64,000 nucleotides of DNA from positions 3,472,001-3,536,000 of the forward strand of contig NZ_LT629711.1 of assembly GCF_900104525.1 (NCBI RefSeq), in the 5' to 3' direction. Under the pieces are notes generated by a model, which had not been told where the DNA came from, searched no databases, and worked only from the letters and a program-made list of their open reading frames with translations. Each line of letters opens with the position of its first letter. Positions within the stretch are counted from its first letter, which is position 1. Both the position numbers and the translations under genes were made by a program. The stretch comes from Pedococcus dokdonensis (lineage in GTDB: Bacteria > Actinomycetota > Actinomycetes > Actinomycetales > Dermatophilaceae). This document shows positions 44,906 through 54,539 of the stretch, piece by piece.

Positions 44906-45550
44906 TCAGGCGGCGACGGCGAGCGCCTTGCCGGCCTCCTGCGCGGCGGCGAGTGCCATCTCGTGCAGCGCCGCGGCCGCGTCCTTGAAGTCGTCGAGCG
45001 CGGGGTTGACGCCGACCAGGGTGAACTCGCGCTCGACCACGGTGAGGTCCGCGCCCCAGACGTCGGCAAGGATCCGCCGCAAGTAGCCCGTCGAGTGGTC
45101 CCAGCCCTCCCGCGGGGTGCCGGGACCGTAGGCGCCGCCGCGGACGGTGCAGAGCACGAGCTTCTTGCCGGCCAGGGCCGGGGGCGCGCCGGCGCCTGTC
45201 CGCGGGTCGGTCTGGATCAGGTCGATCCACGCCTTGATGTGCTGGGAGACGCCGAAGTTGTAGAGCGGGACTGCGAGCACGATGGCATCGGCGGCGAGCA
45301 GCTCGTCGAGCAGGCTGGCGGCCAGGGTCACGGCGGCCCGCTGCTCGGGGGTGCGGTCGGCCTCGGCGACGAAGCCGGCGCCGACCGCGGTCGCCCAGAC
45401 GTCCGAGGGCAGCGGGTCGACCCCGAGGTGGCGTCTTTCGACGGTGTCGCCCGGGTGGGCGGCCAGCCACTCGCTCTCCACGATGTCGGCGATCTCTCGG
45501 CTGGCAGAGCCTTCGACGCGGATGCTGGCATCCAGTCGGAACAGGGTCAT
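44906..45550 (-). CDS. FMN-dependent NADH-azoreductase (flavodoxin-like fold)
   Basis: A 214-residue protein from ATG 45550. It begins MTLFRLDASIRVEGSASREIADIVESEW, the AzoR FMN phosphate loop region; AIVLAVPLYNFGVSQHIKAWIDLI and LVLCTVRGGAYGPGTPREGWDHSTGYLR bind the flavin ring. AzoR-type proteins reduce quinones and azo compounds. It is divergent from a MarR gene with twin operators between (45594-45642), which suggests induction by quinones or electrophiles. Confidence 0.93.
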   Translation of the reverse strand: MTLFRLDASIRVEGSASREIADIVESEWLAAHPGDTVERRHLGVDPLPSDVWATAVGAGFVAEADRTPEQRAAVTLAASLLDELLAADAIVLAVPLYNFGVSQHIKAWIDLIQTDPRTGAGAPPALAGKKLVLCTVRGGAYGPGTPREGWDHSTGYLRRILADVWGADLTVVEREFTLVGVNPALDDFKDAAAALHEMALAAAQEAGKALAVAA

Positions 45551-45593
45551 GGGTCTCTCCTCGGGGGTGGGGACGTAGGGGGCCGAGCCGTTC

Positions 45594-45642
45594 ACTTCAA
45601 GCATGAAGTCAGCCACAGGATCAGTCATTTCAATCTTGAAGT
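45594..45642. promoter_or_regulatory. Twin MarR operators
   Basis: ACTTCA-agca-TGAAGT (45594-45609) is a perfect dyad and ATTTCA-atct-TGAAGT (45627-45642) differs at one base; the centres are 33 bp apart. Both carry the TTCAA...TTGAA style core of MarR-family sites and lie between the divergent azoreductase and MarR genes. Confidence 0.8.
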
Positions 45643-45685
45643 CAAATGGGTGTCCGCTGTCGCTCCGCGTCGGTACGCTGCGCCC

Positions 45686-46228
45686 ATGTCCACCAGCAAG
45701 GCGCCAGCCGACACCCAGGCCGAGCACGCGGGTGAAGAGCCGCGCTGGCTGACGGACGAGGAGCGCGACACCTGGCTCGAGGTGGCGACCATCTCGCTCC
45801 AGCTTCCCGGCCTGCTCGACGCCCAGCTCCAGCGCGACAGCGGCCTCAGCCTGTTCGAGTACCTGACGCTGTCCTGGCTGTCGATGGCGACGGACCGTCA
45901 GATGCGCATGGGCGAGTTGGCGCTGCTGGCCCGGGGCTCGATGTCGCGCTTGTCCAACGTCGTCAAGCGTCTCGAGAGTCGTGGGTTCGTCCGTCGCGAG
46001 CCGGATCCGGCCAACGGCCGGTACACCTTGGCGATCCTCACCGAGAGCGGTTGGGACAAGGTGGTCGAGGCAGCCCCCGGGCATGTCGCCGCGGTGCGCC
46101 GCTACGTGCTCGACCCGCTGACGGGGGAGCAGGTCGGCGAGCTCCAGGTCATCGGCGGACGGATCGCCGAGCGGATCCGTGCCGGGCTGATCGGCGAGGT
46201 CTCGGGCGAGGCCGACTGCTGCGAATGA
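45686..46228 (+). CDS. MarR-family regulator
   Basis: A 180-residue winged-helix regulator from ATG 45686. The core runs LPGLLDAQLQRDSGLSLFEYLTLSWLSMATDRQMRMGELALLARGSMSRLSNVVKRLESRGFVRREPDPANGRYTLAILTESG, with recognition helix and the DxxxGR wing. The C-terminus ends ADCCE, two adjacent Cys that might serve redox sensing, although this is speculative. It is divergent from and probably controls the azoreductase. Confidence 0.94.
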   Translation: MSTSKAPADTQAEHAGEEPRWLTDEERDTWLEVATISLQLPGLLDAQLQRDSGLSLFEYLTLSWLSMATDRQMRMGELALLARGSMSRLSNVVKRLESRGFVRREPDPANGRYTLAILTESGWDKVVEAAPGHVAAVRRYVLDPLTGEQVGELQVIGGRIAERIRAGLIGEVSGEADCCE

Positions 46229-46238
46229 CCCGCGGAGA

Positions 46239-46268
46239 AGGGCCGGTCGGCTGACGCCGTCCGGCCCC
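46239..46268. terminator. Stem-loop between MarR gene and tRNA-Pro
   Basis: gggccgg (46240-46246) pairs with ccggccc (46261-46267), extended inward imperfectly by cgg/ccg. It serves the ends of two convergent transcripts. Confidence 0.55.
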
Positions 46269-46276
46269 TCTGATGG

Positions 46277-46353
<77 letters not shown>

Positions 46354-46562
46354 TGGCAATCGCCACCCCACGCCGGTTCGACGGGAGCAGCGACAGTGAA
46401 GGATAGCCCACCGCACCCGGCCGCTCCCAATCGGTATGCCGCAGGGTTGCGACCGGCGGTCCCGTCACCACCGGAGGTGGCGCCGGGTCGCAGACGGCCC
46501 CCCGGTCCGGACCCTGGACCACCGTCCGTGGCGTGCAGCCACAGACGGTCGGCGGGGTGAGG

Positions 46563-47507
46563 TCAGGCGCGCGGGACCAGGGTCAGCAGGGTCGCCTCGG
46601 GACGGCAGCAGAACCGCACCGGTGCGTAGGGCGAGGTGCCGAGCCCGGCCGACACGTGCAGCCAGGCGGCGTCGGCGGGCGCCGCGGACGACGGAGCCGA
46701 GCCGGCCCCCGGCCACCAGCGCGAGACCCCCTTGGCGCGGTTCGTGGGCAGGTCGCAGTTGGTGACGAGGGCGCCGTAGAACGGCAGCGCGAGCTGGCCG
46801 CCGTGCGTGTGGCCGGCGATCAGCAGGCGGGCGCCGTCCTCGACCATGGGGTCGAGCACCCGCTGGTACGGCGCGTGCGTCACCCCGATCGTCACCGCGG
46901 CGGTGGAGGAGGCGGGGCCGGAGACCGCGTCGTAGGAGTCCATCCGGATGTGGGCGTCGTCGGTGCCGACCAGCTCGACCTCGGTGCCACCGAGGCGCAG
47001 CGTCGTGCGCGCGTTGTCGAGGTCGACCCACCCGCCGGCCCGGAACCCGGCTCGCAGGTCCTCGATCGGCAGCGTCACCCGTCCGCGCGGCGCCTCCGCG
47101 TGCTTGCGGGTCAGGTAGCGCGCGGGGTTCTTCTTCACCGGCGCGTAGTAGTCGTTCGACCCCATGACGAACACGCCGGGGAACGCGAACAACGGCTCCA
47201 TCGCGTGCAACGCCCCCGGCACGGCGTCGAGCGCGGCGAGGTTGTCGCCGGAGTTGACCACCAGGTCGGGGGAGAGCGCAGCGAGCCCGCGCACCCACTC
47301 GATCCGGCGGTGCTGCCGCGGCACGAGGTGCAGGTCCGAGACCTGCAGCACCCGTAGGGGCGGCGTCCCGGGCGCCAGCACGGGCACCGTGAACCGGCGC
47401 AGCGCGAACCAGTTCCGCTCCACCACGGCGGCGTACCCGACGCCCGCCACGCCGAGCGCGGCGACGCCGGCGACCGTGCCCAGCGCGGTGCCCACAGTGG
47501 TGTTCAT
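46563..47507 (-). CDS. Metallophosphoesterase, membrane anchored
   Basis: A 314-residue protein from ATG 47507 (MNTTVGTALG; ATG 47516 also possible). One N-terminal membrane helix (TVAGVAALGVAGVGYAAVV), then calcineurin-like motifs: LQVSDLHLVP (DxH), NSGDNLA (GDN), GSNDYY (GNHD variant with Ser-Asn-Asp), and GHTHGGQ. The GNHD box reads GSNDY, so one metal/phosphate His is replaced, as in some YkuE-like enzymes. The ortholog in M. tuberculosis (Rv3683) also neighbours ponA2. Confidence 0.88.
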   Translation of the reverse strand: MNTTVGTALGTVAGVAALGVAGVGYAAVVERNWFALRRFTVPVLAPGTPPLRVLQVSDLHLVPRQHRRIEWVRGLAALSPDLVVNSGDNLAALDAVPGALHAMEPLFAFPGVFVMGSNDYYAPVKKNPARYLTRKHAEAPRGRVTLPIEDLRAGFRAGGWVDLDNARTTLRLGGTEVELVGTDDAHIRMDSYDAVSGPASSTAAVTIGVTHAPYQRVLDPMVEDGARLLIAGHTHGGQLALPFYGALVTNCDLPTNRAKGVSRWWPGAGSAPSSAAPADAAWLHVSAGLGTSPYAPVRFCCRPEATLLTLVPRA

Positions 47508-47574
47508 CCCCGCCATCCTTGCAAACGCAGAACTCGCTGGGTGGGCACCCCCACCCGCCTGAGACACTGGCCCC

Positions 47575-48039
47575 ATGAGCGAGCAGAGCCTCAAGGCCAC
47601 CGTCCGGGACGACCTCACCGACGCCATCCGCCAGCGCGACCAGGTGCGCTCCGGCACGCTGCGGCTCGCCCTCACCGCCATCACCAACGAAGAGGTGTCC
47701 GGCACCGTGGCGCGCGAGCTCAGCGACGACGAGGTCCTCAAGGTGCTCGCCAAGGAGGCCAAGAAGCGCAAGGAGGCCGCGACCGCCTACGCCGACGCGA
47801 ACCGTCCCGAGCTGGCCGCGCAGGAGGAGGCCGAGCTGGCGGTCCTCGAGACCTACCTGCCCGCACAGCTCTCCGACGAGGAACTCGCGGACATCGTCGC
47901 CACGGCGATCGCGCAGACCGGAGCGACCGGTATGCCGCAGCTCGGCCAGGTCATGAAGGTCGCCCAGGGCGTCGTGGCCGGCCGCGCCGACGGTGGCCGG
48001 GTGGCCGCCGCAGCGAAGCAGGCCCTCAGCCAGGGCTGA
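47575..48039 (+). CDS. GatB/YqeY domain protein
   Basis: A 154-residue helical protein: LKATVRDDLTDAIRQRDQVRSGTLRLALTAITNEEV, then ELSDDEVLKVLAKEAKKRKEAATAYADANRPELAAQEEAELAVLETYLPAQLSDEEL, and MPQLGQVMKVAQGVVAGRADGGRVA match YqeY along its full length. The domain also forms the tRNA-binding tail of GatB, so a tRNA-linked role is often proposed, but YqeY itself is uncharacterised. It is divergent from the metallophosphoesterase. Confidence 0.93.
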   Translation: MSEQSLKATVRDDLTDAIRQRDQVRSGTLRLALTAITNEEVSGTVARELSDDEVLKVLAKEAKKRKEAATAYADANRPELAAQEEAELAVLETYLPAQLSDEELADIVATAIAQTGATGMPQLGQVMKVAQGVVAGRADGGRVAAAAKQALSQG

Positions 48040-48104
48040 GCCCGGCCGCGGGGCCCGCCCCGCGGCATACCGGACCGCAGTGACGACGCTGTGCTTGCTG
48101 GACG

Positions 48105-48136
48105 ACGAAGCCCGCACCAGCCGGTGCGGGCTTCGT
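48105..48136. terminator. 14-bp stem, 4-nt loop terminator
   Basis: acgaagcccgcacc (48105-48118) and ggtgcgggcttcgt (48123-48136) match perfectly around agcc. It lies between the convergent YqeY and ponA2 genes, 6 bp from the ponA2 stop. Confidence 0.8.
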
Positions 48137-48141
48137 GACCG

Positions 48142-50568
48142 TCAGCGGCGACCCGGTGGCGGCTTGGTCTTGGTCGGCTTGGGATCGGGCGTCTTGGTCT
48201 TCTCCGGCTTCGGCGGCGGGTTGTAGCCGGTGGAGGTGTAGAGGCCGATCGTCGAGCCGCGCAGGGCCGAGCCGCTGGGGTTGGTGTAGACCACGATCCC
48301 CTGGCCGTAGCCGCTGTTGGTCTGGCCCGCGACCTGCACGAGGAAGCCGGCCTCCTTGAGCCGCGCCGTGGCCTCGCCCACCGACATGCCGCTGACGTAG
48401 GGGACCGAGATCCGGTCGCCGTTGATGATCTTGTTGCTCGGGTCGTCGAACTGCCGCTCGGGCAGGCCCTGCGAGGCGTTCTCGATGAGCTTCTTCCAGA
48501 TCGGTGCGGCGATGTCGCCACCGAAGACGCCGCCGTAGTAGCTGCCGCCGAGGCTGATGCCGTTCATGCCGCGCTGCGAGTAGGGGGTGCCCACCCAGAC
48601 GGCGGCCGCGCGCTGCGCGGTGTAGCCGACGAACCACGACTCGACGTGCTTGTCGGTGGTGCCGGTCTTGCCTGCCGCGGGTCGCGACCCGAGCGAGGCT
48701 CGCGTCCCCGTGCCGCCCTTGATGACGCCCTGGAGCAGCTCGGTGGCGCCCTTGGCGACGTCGGGGTCGATGACCTGCTTGCAGGTGTTCGCGCCGAGCT
48801 TGAGCGGCTTCTTGTCGGCCGTGGTGATCGACAGGATCGGGTTCGGCGGGCAGTACTTGCCGTTGTTGGCGAGGATCCCGTACGAGCTGGCCAGCGTCAT
48901 CGGGGTGACGTCACCGGTGCCGAGCACCGAGCTCGCGTAGCACGGCAGCGCCGGACCAGCACCCGTGTGCAGGTGCATCTTCGTCATCGTGTTCAGCACG
49001 TTGCGGGCGCCCAGCTTGAAGGTCAGTGAGGCGAACGCGGTGTTGATCGAGTCGGCCGTCGCCTTTTTGAGCGGCAGCGGCTTGCCACCGATCGCGTAGT
49101 CGTTGTGGATCGTGTAGGGGCCGCCCGGCGCGCACTGGCCGATCTCCTGCGGGGTGTAGACCGCGCCCTTGGACGTGCTGGCGAACTTTGACGGGACCGT
49201 GCCGTTGACCGGGGTGCCGGTCTCCAGCGCCCGCACGATCGCGAACATCTTGGCGGTCGAGCCGAACTGGAAGCCGGCCGTGCCGTTGTACTTCTCGTCG
49301 ACGTTCCAGTTCACCTGGGTGTAGCCGTAGGCGTTCTGCTGCGCCTTCGTGGTCGGGTACTTGGTGTTCTGGACCATGGCCAGCACCCGGCCGGTGTTCG
49401 GCTCGATGATGGTGGCCGCACCGCCGACCAGCTTGGACCGCTGCGCCTTCGACTTGTCCGCGGGGTCCTTCGGGAGGGCCTTGTTGTTGAACGGCACGCG
49501 CTCGGTGAGGTCCTGCAACGACTCCTTCTGGATCTGCGGGTCGAGGGTGGTCTGGATGGTCAGGCCGCCACCGGTGATGTTCTTGATCCGCTCGGGCTTG
49601 GTCTTGCCCAGCACGTCGAGGCTGTGGTTGTCGAGGTCCTTGAGGTACTCCATGACGTAGTTGCAGAAGTACGGCTGGGACGAGGCGGCGCAGTTGCTCA
49701 GCGGGTTCTTGATCTTGAGCATCTTCTTGACCGGGATCGCCTTGGCCGACTTGAGCTCCTTGGCCGAGATGATGCCGAGGGCGTACATCCGGTCGAGCAC
49801 CACGTTGCGGCGGGCCTGCGCCTTCTCCGGGTAGTTGCGGGGGTCGGTCTTGCCGGGGTTCTGGACCAGACCGGCGAGCAGCGCCGCCTGCGAGAGGTTG
49901 AGCTTCTTCGCGCTCACGCTGAAGTAGTGCTGCGAAGCCGCCTCCACGCCATACGCGAGGTCGCCGTAGTAGGCCAGGTTGAGGTAACCCTGCAGGATCT
50001 GGTCCTTGGTCATCTCCTTCTCGAGGGTGACCGCGTACTTGATCTCCTGGATCTTGCGGGCCGCGCTCTTGCGGACGGCCGCCTGGGCGGCCTCCTCGTC
50101 GTTGGCCCGCAGGGCGTTCTCCTGCAGCGTCAGCTTGACGTACTGCTGGGTCAGCGTGGACGCACCCTGGACGTCGCCGCCCTGGGCGTTCGACGCGACC
50201 GCACGCATGATGCCGCGGGGGTCGACACCGCCGTGCTCGTAGAACCGGCTGTCCTCGATCGCGATCTGCGCCTTCTGCATGATCGGCGCGACCTGCTTGA
50301 GGCTGACGACGATGCGGTTCTCCTGCTGCGGCGTGGCGAGGATGCCGCCGCGGGCGTCCTTGATGGTCGACTGCTGCGAGAGCTGGGTGGCGGTGAACTC
50401 ACCCGGGAGGTCGTCGAACATCTTCACCCCGGAGGTCGCGGCGCTGCCGGTGGCCCCCACCGCGGGGATCAGCAGGCCGGCCGTGAGCAGGCCCATGACC
50501 ATCGCCGTGGCGACGAAGGCTCCGAGCAGGCTGACGACGTTTCCGAGGTTGGTGGCGCGTCCTTGCAT
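48142..50568 (-). CDS. ponA2: Bifunctional class A penicillin-binding protein (PonA2-like)
   Basis: An 808-residue peptidoglycan synthase. After one membrane helix (LLGAFVATAMVMGLLTAGLLIPAVG), the glycosyltransferase 51 domain has AIEDSRFYEHGGVDPRGIMRA and GASTLTQQYVK. The transpeptidase domain has the nucleophile motif GSTAKMF (about residue 435), SINTAF and AAGKTGTT (about 632). A single PASTA domain (DRISVPYVSGMSVGEATARLKEAGFLVQV) and a Pro/Lys tail follow. This is the PonA2 plan, and the gene order with whiB4 and the ArsA pair matches M. tuberculosis Rv3680-Rv3682. Confidence 0.95.
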   Translation of the reverse strand: MQGRATNLGNVVSLLGAFVATAMVMGLLTAGLLIPAVGATGSAATSGVKMFDDLPGEFTATQLSQQSTIKDARGGILATPQQENRIVVSLKQVAPIMQKAQIAIEDSRFYEHGGVDPRGIMRAVASNAQGGDVQGASTLTQQYVKLTLQENALRANDEEAAQAAVRKSAARKIQEIKYAVTLEKEMTKDQILQGYLNLAYYGDLAYGVEAASQHYFSVSAKKLNLSQAALLAGLVQNPGKTDPRNYPEKAQARRNVVLDRMYALGIISAKELKSAKAIPVKKMLKIKNPLSNCAASSQPYFCNYVMEYLKDLDNHSLDVLGKTKPERIKNITGGGLTIQTTLDPQIQKESLQDLTERVPFNNKALPKDPADKSKAQRSKLVGGAATIIEPNTGRVLAMVQNTKYPTTKAQQNAYGYTQVNWNVDEKYNGTAGFQFGSTAKMFAIVRALETGTPVNGTVPSKFASTSKGAVYTPQEIGQCAPGGPYTIHNDYAIGGKPLPLKKATADSINTAFASLTFKLGARNVLNTMTKMHLHTGAGPALPCYASSVLGTGDVTPMTLASSYGILANNGKYCPPNPILSITTADKKPLKLGANTCKQVIDPDVAKGATELLQGVIKGGTGTRASLGSRPAAGKTGTTDKHVESWFVGYTAQRAAAVWVGTPYSQRGMNGISLGGSYYGGVFGGDIAAPIWKKLIENASQGLPERQFDDPSNKIINGDRISVPYVSGMSVGEATARLKEAGFLVQVAGQTNSGYGQGIVVYTNPSGSALRGSTIGLYTSTGYNPPPKPEKTKTPDPKPTKTKPPPGRR

Positions 50569-51003
50569 GTCGACAGGGTAACTGGCGAACCTTGGCCAGC
50601 CGGTTTCCCGAGGCTGCGGACGCAGACGGTGCTGCTCCGGCACCTGGCGACCGTGGCGTTGGCGGCCGTCTGGCCGCCGCTGAGGGCGATCTGCTTCCAG
50701 GACACGCCGATGGCGTCGATCCACGTGGCCGGCGCAGGCCACGGCCCCCGTCAGGGTCCGTGGGGCGCAAGTGAAACAGCGCTGCGAAATGAGCCTGCGA
50801 GGGCGGATTTGACCCTAGTTTTCGCACCGTCCATCGGAGCGAGACGGGATGGCTCGGAATGACTAGTCCCTTTGGTCATCCCAGAACTACACGAATGGGC
50901 CATGTCGTGGAAGTAGTTGCACTTCCTATCGTTTCCACACGTCGATACGGACATTAGACGCAGGGTGAAGCGTCTGCAGCAGCAGTATCTGGAGGCACTG
51001 GAA
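50569..51003. promoter_or_regulatory. 435-bp divergent region ponA2 / whiB4
   Basis: The only gap longer than 300 bp with no gene. The ponA2-proximal 200 bp show nothing beyond GC-rich sequence. Nearer whiB4 are a dyad ATGAC...GTCAT (50859-50879) enclosing gactagtc, and GGAAGT-agttgc-ACTTCC (50909-50926). AT-richer tracts (gtttccacacgtcgatacgg) follow, where the whiB4 promoter probably lies, but no confident -35/-10 pair can be named. The last 35 bp before ATG 51004 hold the ribosome site ggagg. Confidence 0.45.
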
Positions 51004-51339
51004 ATGACTATCGCACCGGAGCGGCCGAGCGGCCAGCCCGTCGGAACGGGGTGGCAGGCCGACTGGGCCCCGCTGGGTTCCTGCTCGAAGACGGACCCCG
51101 ACGCGCTGTTCGTCCAGGGCGCCGCCCAGCAGACCGCCAAGGTCGTCTGCCAGCGGTGCCCCGTCATCGCCGAGTGCCTCGCCGACGCCCTCGACAACCG
51201 CACCGAGTTCGGCGTGTGGGGCGGGATGACCGAGCGCGAGCGCCGGGCCCTGCTCAAGCGTCGCCCCAACATCACCTCGTGGGCCGCCCTCTTCGCGGCC
51301 GCTCGCACCCAGGCCCCGACCGACGCCGAGAGCGCCTGA
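51004..51339 (+). CDS. whiB4: WhiB-family iron-sulfur regulator (WhiB4-like)
   Basis: A 111-residue protein from ATG 51004 with ribosome site ggagg 8 nt upstream. The four cluster ligands are one Cys in PLGSCSKTDPDALF and CQRCPVIAEC (CxxCx5C), followed by the WhiB turn GVWGGMTERERR and a basic helix ALLKRRP for DNA binding. The family binds an oxygen/NO-sensitive 4Fe-4S cluster. WhiB4 is chosen because ponA2 and the ArsA-like pair flank it as in M. tuberculosis; the paralogue cannot be decided from sequence alone. Confidence 0.92.
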   Translation: MTIAPERPSGQPVGTGWQADWAPLGSCSKTDPDALFVQGAAQQTAKVVCQRCPVIAECLADALDNRTEFGVWGGMTERERRALLKRRPNITSWAALFAAARTQAPTDAESA

Positions 51340-51397
51340 CCCCACCAGACCTCCGCACCCCCTTGCGGACCCCCCGACTCCCCCTGTCGGGCCGACG

Positions 51398-51432
51398 GAA
51401 CCCCTGACCGATCCCCCACGGTCCAGGGGTTC
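51398..51432. terminator. Stem-loop between whiB4 and ArsA-like genes
   Basis: gaacccctgacc (51398-51409) pairs with ggtccaggggttc (51420-51432) with one bulged base, loop gatcccccac. It separates convergent transcripts. Confidence 0.7.
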
Positions 51433-51460
51433 TGCGGCGTCCGGGGGCGTAGGGAGCTCG

Positions 51461-52729
51461 TCAGGGGGTGGTGAGGGCGGTGCCGACGGCGCGCAGCCCG
51501 TCGAGGTCGTGGATGTCCTGGGCCGAGGCCGGCACCTCGACCACGGGTATGCCGGGGTGCCCGGCGGTGAACCGCGCCGCCAGCCGCTCCTGCCGGGCCG
51601 CCGTCTCCGCGAGCGCGGCGTGCAGCCGCAGCAAGCCCTCGGTCGTGGCAGCGGTGGTCGAGCGGGTCTGCGGGTCGGCCTGCGGGTCGGTCTGCGCGTC
51701 GGCCAGCTGCTCGGCGCCGGCGAGGGCCCGCGCGGCCGTGAGGGAGGGGGCGGCCACGCGCTGGATGCGGTTCACGACGAGGCCGGCGAGCGGCATACCC
51801 TCCTCGTCGAGGCGACCGGCGAAGAAGGACGCCTCGCGCAGTGCGTCGCGCTCGGGCGCCGCCACGACCACGAACGCGGTCTCGGAGTCCTTGAGCAGCG
51901 CGTAGGTCTGGTCGGCGCGCTCGCGGAACCCGCCGAACATGGTGTCGAGGGCGGCGACGAAGGTCTGCACGTCCTGGAGCAGCTGGCCGCCCAGCACCTT
52001 GGAGAGGGTGCCGGTGACGACGTTGACCCCGACGCTGAACACTTTGAAGCCGGCGCGGCCCCCGGCCTTGGCCGGGGCCGAGAGGAGCCGGATGAACCGT
52101 CCGTCGAGGAAGGAGCCGAGCCGCTTGGGCGCGTCGAGGAAGTCGAGCGCCGACCGCGACGGGGGAGTGTCGACGACGATCAGGTCCCAGCGACCGTCGC
52201 GTCCGGCCTCGGCGCGCAGCTGGCCGAGCTTCTCCATCGCCATGTACTCCTGCGTGCCGGCGAACGAGCTGGACACCGCTTGGTAGAACGGGTTCGCGAG
52301 GATCTGGGCGGCCTTCTCGGGGGTGGCGTGCTGCTCGACCACCTCGTCGAAGGTGCGCTTCATGTCGAGCATCATCGCGTCGAGCGAGCCCCCCGCCCCG
52401 CCACCGGCCGCGTCGGACCCGATGCCAGCCACCGGTCGCGGGGTGTTGTCGAGCTCGGTCAGCCCGAGCGACTGAGCAAGTCGGCGGGCCGGGTCGATCG
52501 TGAGCACGACGACCCGACGGCCGTGCTCGGCCGCCCAGAGCCCGAGCGCGGCGGCGGTCGTGGTCTTGCCGACGCCACCCGCGCCGCAGCAGACCACGAT
52601 GCGCGTCGCCGGGTCGGTGAGCAGGGCGGCGAGGTCGAGCCGCGGGGCAGCGGCGGCGGAGGCGCTGGCGGAGGAGCTGGCGGCCGGGGCGGCCGAGGTC
52701 GTCTTGCGGGCTCGCGTGCGGGGCGGCAT
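51461..52729 (-). CDS. ArsA/Get3-like ATPase, second of pair
   Basis: A 422-residue P-loop ATPase of the anion-transporting (ArsA/GET3) class, corresponding to Rv3680 of M. tuberculosis. The N-terminal 30 residues are Ala/Ser rich, then comes the deviant Walker [24 protein letters not shown], switch [14 protein letters not shown], and switch [23 protein letters not shown] long hydrophobic-helix region follows. Its ATG overlaps the stop of the partner (TGATG), which suggests a heteromeric ATPase. The M. tuberculosis pair is linked to stress and nutrient tolerance; the client is uncertain. Confidence 0.9.
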   Translation of the reverse strand: MPPRTRARKTTSAAPAASSSASASAAAAPRLDLAALLTDPATRIVVCCGAGGVGKTTTAAALGLWAAEHGRRVVVLTIDPARRLAQSLGLTELDNTPRPVAGIGSDAAGGGAGGSLDAMMLDMKRTFDEVVEQHATPEKAAQILANPFYQAVSSSFAGTQEYMAMEKLGQLRAEAGRDGRWDLIVVDTPPSRSALDFLDAPKRLGSFLDGRFIRLLSAPAKAGGRAGFKVFSVGVNVVTGTLSKVLGGQLLQDVQTFVAALDTMFGGFRERADQTYALLKDSETAFVVVAAPERDALREASFFAGRLDEEGMPLAGLVVNRIQRVAAPSLTAARALAGAEQLADAQTDPQADPQTRSTTAATTEGLLRLHAALAETAARQERLAARFTAGHPGIPVVEVPASAQDIHDLDGLRAVGTALTTP

Positions 52730-53733
52730 CAGACCATCCCCTGCTCGGCCACGGCGCGGGCCAGGACGGTGATGCCGCCCGCTTCGGTGCCCTCGGCGAG
52801 CAACGGGAGCCGCACGGTCAGCCGTCCCTCGGCTTCGAGCACGGCGTCCTGCTCCCGCTCGAGGGCGACGCGGTCGGCGTGGTGGCCGCCGTCGTCGAGC
52901 AGACCGGTGACCAGTCCGTCGGTGACGCGGATGCCGGCCGTCTCGAGGTCGGCGGTGATCCCCTGGGTCAGCCGGGCGGTGCGGCGTCGTCGCACCGCGG
53001 TGAGGGCCTTGTCGGACAGCAGCGGGTCGCGCAGCTGGTTGACGACGATCGCGCCGAGCGGCAGGTCGGTGCGGCGCAGGTCGGCGAGGGCGTCGACCGT
53101 CTCCTGGACCGGCATCTCCTCCAGCAGGGTCACCACGTGCACCGCGGTGGTGTGGCTGCGCAGCATGCGGGTGATGGAGTCGGCCTGCGACCGGATCGGC
53201 CCGACCTTCGCGACGTCGGCGACCTCCGCGTTGACGTTGAGGAACCGGACCACGCGACCGGTGGGCGGGGCGTCGAGCACCACCGCGTCGTAGGTCGGCG
53301 CGGCGGGGCCCTTGCCGGACCGCCGACCGGCCGCCTCGTAGACCTTGCCGATCAGCAGCACGTCGCGCACCCCCGGCGCGATCGTCGTGGCGAAGTCGAC
53401 CGCCCCGAACCGGTCGAGCACCGACATCGCCTTGCCGACCTTGTAGAACTTCTGGAGGTACTCGCGCAGCGACTCCTTGGCGTCGACCGAGATGGCCCAG
53501 AGCTGGCCGCCGCTGCGGTCCTGCACGATCCGCGTCTCGGTGTGGCCCAGCGGCGGCACGTCGAAGGTCTGCGAGATCCCCTGCCGCCCCTCGACCTCGG
53601 CGAGCAGCACCCGCTTGCCCTGCCGGGTCAGCGCCAGGGCGAGCGCCGCCGCGACCGTGGTCTTGCCCGTGCCGCCCTTGCCGGTGACCACGTGCAGCCG
53701 GACCTTGGACAGGTCGTGGGTGGCCTCGGGCAT
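52729..53733 (-). CDS. ArsA/Get3-like ATPase, first of pair
   Basis: A 334-residue partner, corresponding to Rv3679. Walker A is [24 protein letters not shown], switch [17 protein letters not shown] (a divergent form of the IDPA box), switch [20 protein letters not shown]. The mid-region [32 protein letters not shown] is typical. Differences at switch I between the partners suggest one active and one regulatory site. It is expressed with 51461-52729. Confidence 0.9.
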   Translation of the reverse strand: MPEATHDLSKVRLHVVTGKGGTGKTTVAAALALALTRQGKRVLLAEVEGRQGISQTFDVPPLGHTETRIVQDRSGGQLWAISVDAKESLREYLQKFYKVGKAMSVLDRFGAVDFATTIAPGVRDVLLIGKVYEAAGRRSGKGPAAPTYDAVVLDAPPTGRVVRFLNVNAEVADVAKVGPIRSQADSITRMLRSHTTAVHVVTLLEEMPVQETVDALADLRRTDLPLGAIVVNQLRDPLLSDKALTAVRRRRTARLTQGITADLETAGIRVTDGLVTGLLDDGGHHADRVALEREQDAVLEAEGRLTVRLPLLAEGTEAGGITVLARAVAEQGMV

Positions 53734-53742
53734 GGGTCCAGC

Positions 53743-54504
53743 CTAGGAGGCGAGCAGGTCGACCGCGTCGAGCACCTTCGCGAAGGCCGGGTGCTCGGGG
53801 TCGATCAGCCCGTAGTGCCCGCCGCCGTCCACTGGGGTGAGGCGCACGTTCGGCGCGCGGTGCGTCGCGGCATACCGCTCGCTGAGCTCGAACGGCACCA
53901 CGTCGTCGTCGCGGGCGTGCACCAGCACGGTCGGTATGGCGGGGGCGAGCCGGGCAGGGTCGGCCGCGGCATACGCCTCGGGCACCTCGGCCGGCCGGCC
54001 GCCGAGCAGCGTGGGGATGGCGTCGCCGCCGACCCCGGTGGCCTCGCCGTGCGCGAGGTCGACGACGCCGGCCAGGCTGACCACGCCGCGGAGGCCGTGC
54101 GCCCAGGGCTGCGCGGCCGCCCAGGTGACCAGCTGGCCGCCCGCGGAGTGGCCGACGAGCACCCACGGGTGGTCGAGGTCGGGGTCGCGACGGATCGCCC
54201 GGATGCCGGCGGCGACGTCGTCGGGGGTGCCGGGCCAGCCGCCGCCGGGCATGCCGGGGCGGCGGTACTCCAGCACCCCGGTGGGGTAGCCGGCGTCGGC
54301 GAAGGCCTGGGCCTGGCGGCTGGCGTGGGCCCGGTCGTACTCGGGGCGCCAGAACCCGCCGTGCACGACGACGACGGTGAGCCGGCGGGTCACCCGCTCG
54401 GGCAGCCGCACGTCGTAGACCTGGGTGGGGTCGTCGCCGTAGGACATCGTGCGGGTCGGCGGACCGGCCCGCTCGTCGAGCACCTGGATCGGGTCACGGG
54501 CCAT
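53743..54504 (-). CDS. Alpha/beta hydrolase (kynurenine formamidase/esterase-like)
   Basis: A 253-residue hydrolase from ATG 54504. The oxyanion motif [12 protein letters not shown] (HGGF/HGGxW), nucleophile elbow [13 protein letters not shown], acid in [10 protein letters not shown] and His in [10 protein letters not shown] complete a Ser-Asp-His triad. The HGG motif puts it with the hormone-sensitive-lipase/arylformamidase type (BD-FAE-like). The substrate is unknown. It lies 9 bp after the ArsA pair's first start but on the same strand upstream, so it may be cotranscribed. Confidence 0.9.
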   Translation of the reverse strand: MARDPIQVLDERAGPPTRTMSYGDDPTQVYDVRLPERVTRRLTVVVVHGGFWRPEYDRAHASRQAQAFADAGYPTGVLEYRRPGMPGGGWPGTPDDVAAGIRAIRRDPDLDHPWVLVGHSAGGQLVTWAAAQPWAHGLRGVVSLAGVVDLAHGEATGVGGDAIPTLLGGRPAEVPEAYAAADPARLAPAIPTVLVHARDDDVVPFELSERYAATHRAPNVRLTPVDGGGHYGLIDPEHPAFAKVLDAVDLLAS

Positions 54505-54527
54505 GCGACCATCCTGCCAGCGGTGGC

Positions 54528-54533
54528 TAGGCT
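54528..54533 (+). promoter_or_regulatory. -10 box of DUF4177 gene (leaderless)
   Basis: TAGGCT ends 6 nt before ATG 54540, with ggcggc between and no real ribosome site. It matches the leaderless pattern of nth, recR and dnaX. Confidence 0.5.
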
Positions 54534-54539
54534 GGCGGC

